The notes below the pieces were generated by a model that was given only the letters and a program-made list of their open reading frames with translations, searched no databases and was not told where the DNA came from. A stretch of 64,000 nt of DNA from Thecaphora thlaspeos (taxonomy: Eukaryota > Basidiomycota > Ustilaginomycetes > Urocystidales > Glomosporiaceae): assembly GCA_900291925.1 (NCBI GenBank), contig UWYS01000001.1, positions 496,001 through 560,000 of the forward strand. The letters are read 5' to 3'. A program made the position numbers and the translations under genes. How positions within the stretch are numbered: the first letter of the stretch is position 1; each line of letters opens with the position of its first letter. Positions 62,499-64,000 of the stretch are shown piece after piece.

Positions 62499-64000
62499 AT
62501 GAACCGTGACGGCCCGCTCACCATCAACCACCTGCCTCCCGAGATCCTCCGGGAGATTATCGCCCTCATCTGGCTTGATGCGATACCAAAGTCGGCCTAC
62601 CGCAACATCGACCCACATGGCCTCCCGTCCGCGCACCGCGATGGCCGCCGCGTCTCTTCGACCCAGTCCGATGTGAGGCGGACGCTTTACTCGCTCTGCC
62701 TCGTCAACCGCGCCTTTTACCACGAGGCCAGGGTCCTCCTCTTCCGCCGTGTCCAAATCACCCTTCCCTTCAGCTTCAGCCTACTCCTCCGTACGCTCGG
62801 CGCCGCCCACCTCGCTAGCGCCTATGAGCACTATGCTCATACCGGCGCCGTCAACCTCGATCCTTCGGACCCGTCCTCGTTCGTCAACATGGTCGCCGCC
62901 GCCGGATTCGCCCACGCCTCGGGACACCGCCTCGTCGTCTCCGGCAGCGAGACCAGCCGGCTTTCTCTAATGAGCCCGCCCTCCAGCGGGAACCAGAGCC
63001 CAGCTCGGGCGAGGCAGGGTGGCGATGCCGCCGCGGCGCCCCCATCTGCGCCGGTTCCCCGGCGGCAGCGCGACATGGTCCGCATCAACGCCGACAACGA
63101 CGGCGAGGTGGAGCTGATCTGGACCGAGGACGTCACGTCATCGCCCGAGGAGCCACGGTACCACGTCATGCTGCGCCAGTGCGATGAGGAGGCGAGCACG
63201 CTGCATCAGTGGGTGCGCCTGCTCGACTTTTCCAACTTCCGCACCCAAGGCATGCGGCGGACGATCGGTGAGGGCCTCGAGCGCCGCTTCGTGACGACAG
63301 CGAGGCTGCTGGCGCTCGTGACGGCGGCCGAAGGGCTGGTCGCATTTGGCGCGAGCGAGTCGATGGACAGCGCGCTCAGCAACGACGTCCTCGAGGCGCT
63401 TCTCTTCCGCGACGGCGAGGATAGTAAGCCGAGCCGCCTCCGAGGTGTGTCGGTCGAGCGGCACGCCGCGCGCTCGCACAAGATGCTCCAGAGCCTCGAC
63501 CTCTGCGAGTGCGTCTCGCCTAAGTTTGAGCAGGCGATGCAGCAGTTTGTCGCCGAGCACCTGCGCAAATTTAGCGGTCGGCTCACCGATACAGTGCTCG
63601 AGGAGAGCGACATGGACGAAGACGGCGGCGACGGCGACGGCGACGAGGAGGAGGAACGGCGGGGCAGAGGCCGGACCACCGTGCCGCGGACTGCGGCCAA
63701 TGAAGCTTCGCGATCGATCTCGACGCGCAGGCGCGACGGCGGCCCCTCCAGGCATCCGGCCAGGGCGACGACGTTCCCGTCGCTGCAGCGCCTCGGGCTC
63801 TCGGGTGTCACGCTGCCCAACGAGCTGCTGAACCCCTTCTTGATGGCATTCCCGAGGCTGACGCACCTGGACCTCTCGCGCACAAAGGCCGACGCTGCGC
63901 TGCTGCGGGCACTCGGCGCATCGAGCGACCTCCGCCTCGAGAGCCTCTCGCTGGCCTTTTGCCGGCGGCTCACGTCCGAGTCCATCACCGAGCTCCTCGT
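62499..64000 (+). CDS. F-box/LRR-like protein (partial, runs off right edge)
   Basis: An open frame of 500 codons with no stop before the window ends. It begins INHLPPEILREIIALIW, an F-box-type helix (LPPEIL). CLVNRAFYHEARVLLFRRVQI, the usual second half of fungal F-box-like modules, follows at about residues 70-90. After a hydrophilic middle with an Asp/Glu-rich acidic insert (about 370-385), the C-terminal portion starts leucine-rich repeats: SLQRLGLSGVTLP, LTHLDLSRTKAD and LESLSLAFCRRL. This is the layout of SCF substrate receptors or Amn1/Grr1-like LRR proteins. The substrate cannot be inferred. The start at 62499 is the first ATG of the frame. Confidence 0.82.
   Translation, partial: MNRDGPLTINHLPPEILREIIALIWLDAIPKSAYRNIDPHGLPSAHRDGRRVSSTQSDVRRTLYSLCLVNRAFYHEARVLLFRRVQITLPFSFSLLLRTLGAAHLASAYEHYAHTGAVNLDPSDPSSFVNMVAAAGFAHASGHRLVVSGSETSRLSLMSPPSSGNQSPARARQGGDAAAAPPSAPVPRRQRDMVRINADNDGEVELIWTEDVTSSPEEPRYHVMLRQCDEEASTLHQWVRLLDFSNFRTQGMRRTIGEGLERRFVTTARLLALVTAAEGLVAFGASESMDSALSNDVLEALLFRDGEDSKPSRLRGVSVERHAARSHKMLQSLDLCECVSPKFEQAMQQFVAEHLRKFSGRLTDTVLEESDMDEDGGDGDGDEEEERRGRGRTTVPRTAANEASRSISTRRRDGGPSRHPARATTFPSLQRLGLSGVTLPNELLNPFLMAFPRLTHLDLSRTKADAALLRALGASSDLRLESLSLAFCRRLTSESITELL

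Overview
The window looks like a GC-rich basidiomycete nuclear contig, most plausibly Ustilaginomycotina (smut lineage). The evidence is intron-rich genes with short introns of the GTGAGT/GTAAGT...CAG type, two tRNA genes with anticodon-loop introns, a CYP53-type P450, a pectin lyase, an HXT-type sugar porter and several small secreted proteins without obvious relatives. The lineage is inferred from gene content and codon style, not from a marker comparison.

Layout: 0-9.2 kb holds housekeeping genes: branched-chain aminotransferase (partial at the left edge), the twin-CX9C protein Cmc2, a two-span membrane protein, pterin carbinolamine dehydratase, a single-pass membrane protein, tRNA-Gly, a DsbA-like thioredoxin-fold protein and a DUF202-like membrane protein. 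After a 2.5 kb gene-poor stretch come a hexose transporter (11.7-13.7), a damaged secreted catalase (14.4-16.5), tRNA-Tyr (18.1), a PQ-loop protein (18.8-20.75), a secreted repeat protein (21.8-22.8), a PPIL3-type cyclophilin (23.1-24.1) and a Hua1-like protein (24.6-26.5). A 52-bp perfect palindrome at 26.8 kb precedes a flavin monooxygenase with an in-frame stop (27.2-29.1), then a xylitol/sorbitol-type dehydrogenase (29.4-30.9), a degraded ABC-F ATPase (31.7-34.5), Gir2 (35.2-36.4) and a CYP53-like P450 (36.8-38.6).

40-52 kb is more accessory: a C-terminally truncated nickel/cobalt transporter, a pogo-type transposase, a pectin lyase and two secreted proteins that share a short C-terminal module. 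53-64 kb holds an HPP-family membrane protein, a 5'-truncated and frameshifted SDR remnant, a conserved proline-rich protein, RPL31 (with a 14-nt internal exon) and the first 500 codons of an F-box/LRR-like protein that runs off the right edge.

The strongest unusual signal is recurrent gene damage. Catalase, ABC-F, FMO and transposase each carry an in-frame stop that is one C-to-T transition away from a sense codon (three TGA where CGA would fit, one TAG where CAG would fit). Catalase, SDR and ABC-F carry further lesions. Whether this is real decay (RIP-like or deamination-driven), RNA-level repair or assembly error cannot be settled from sequence alone. Intron positions were placed by eye from splice consensus, frame and family conservation.
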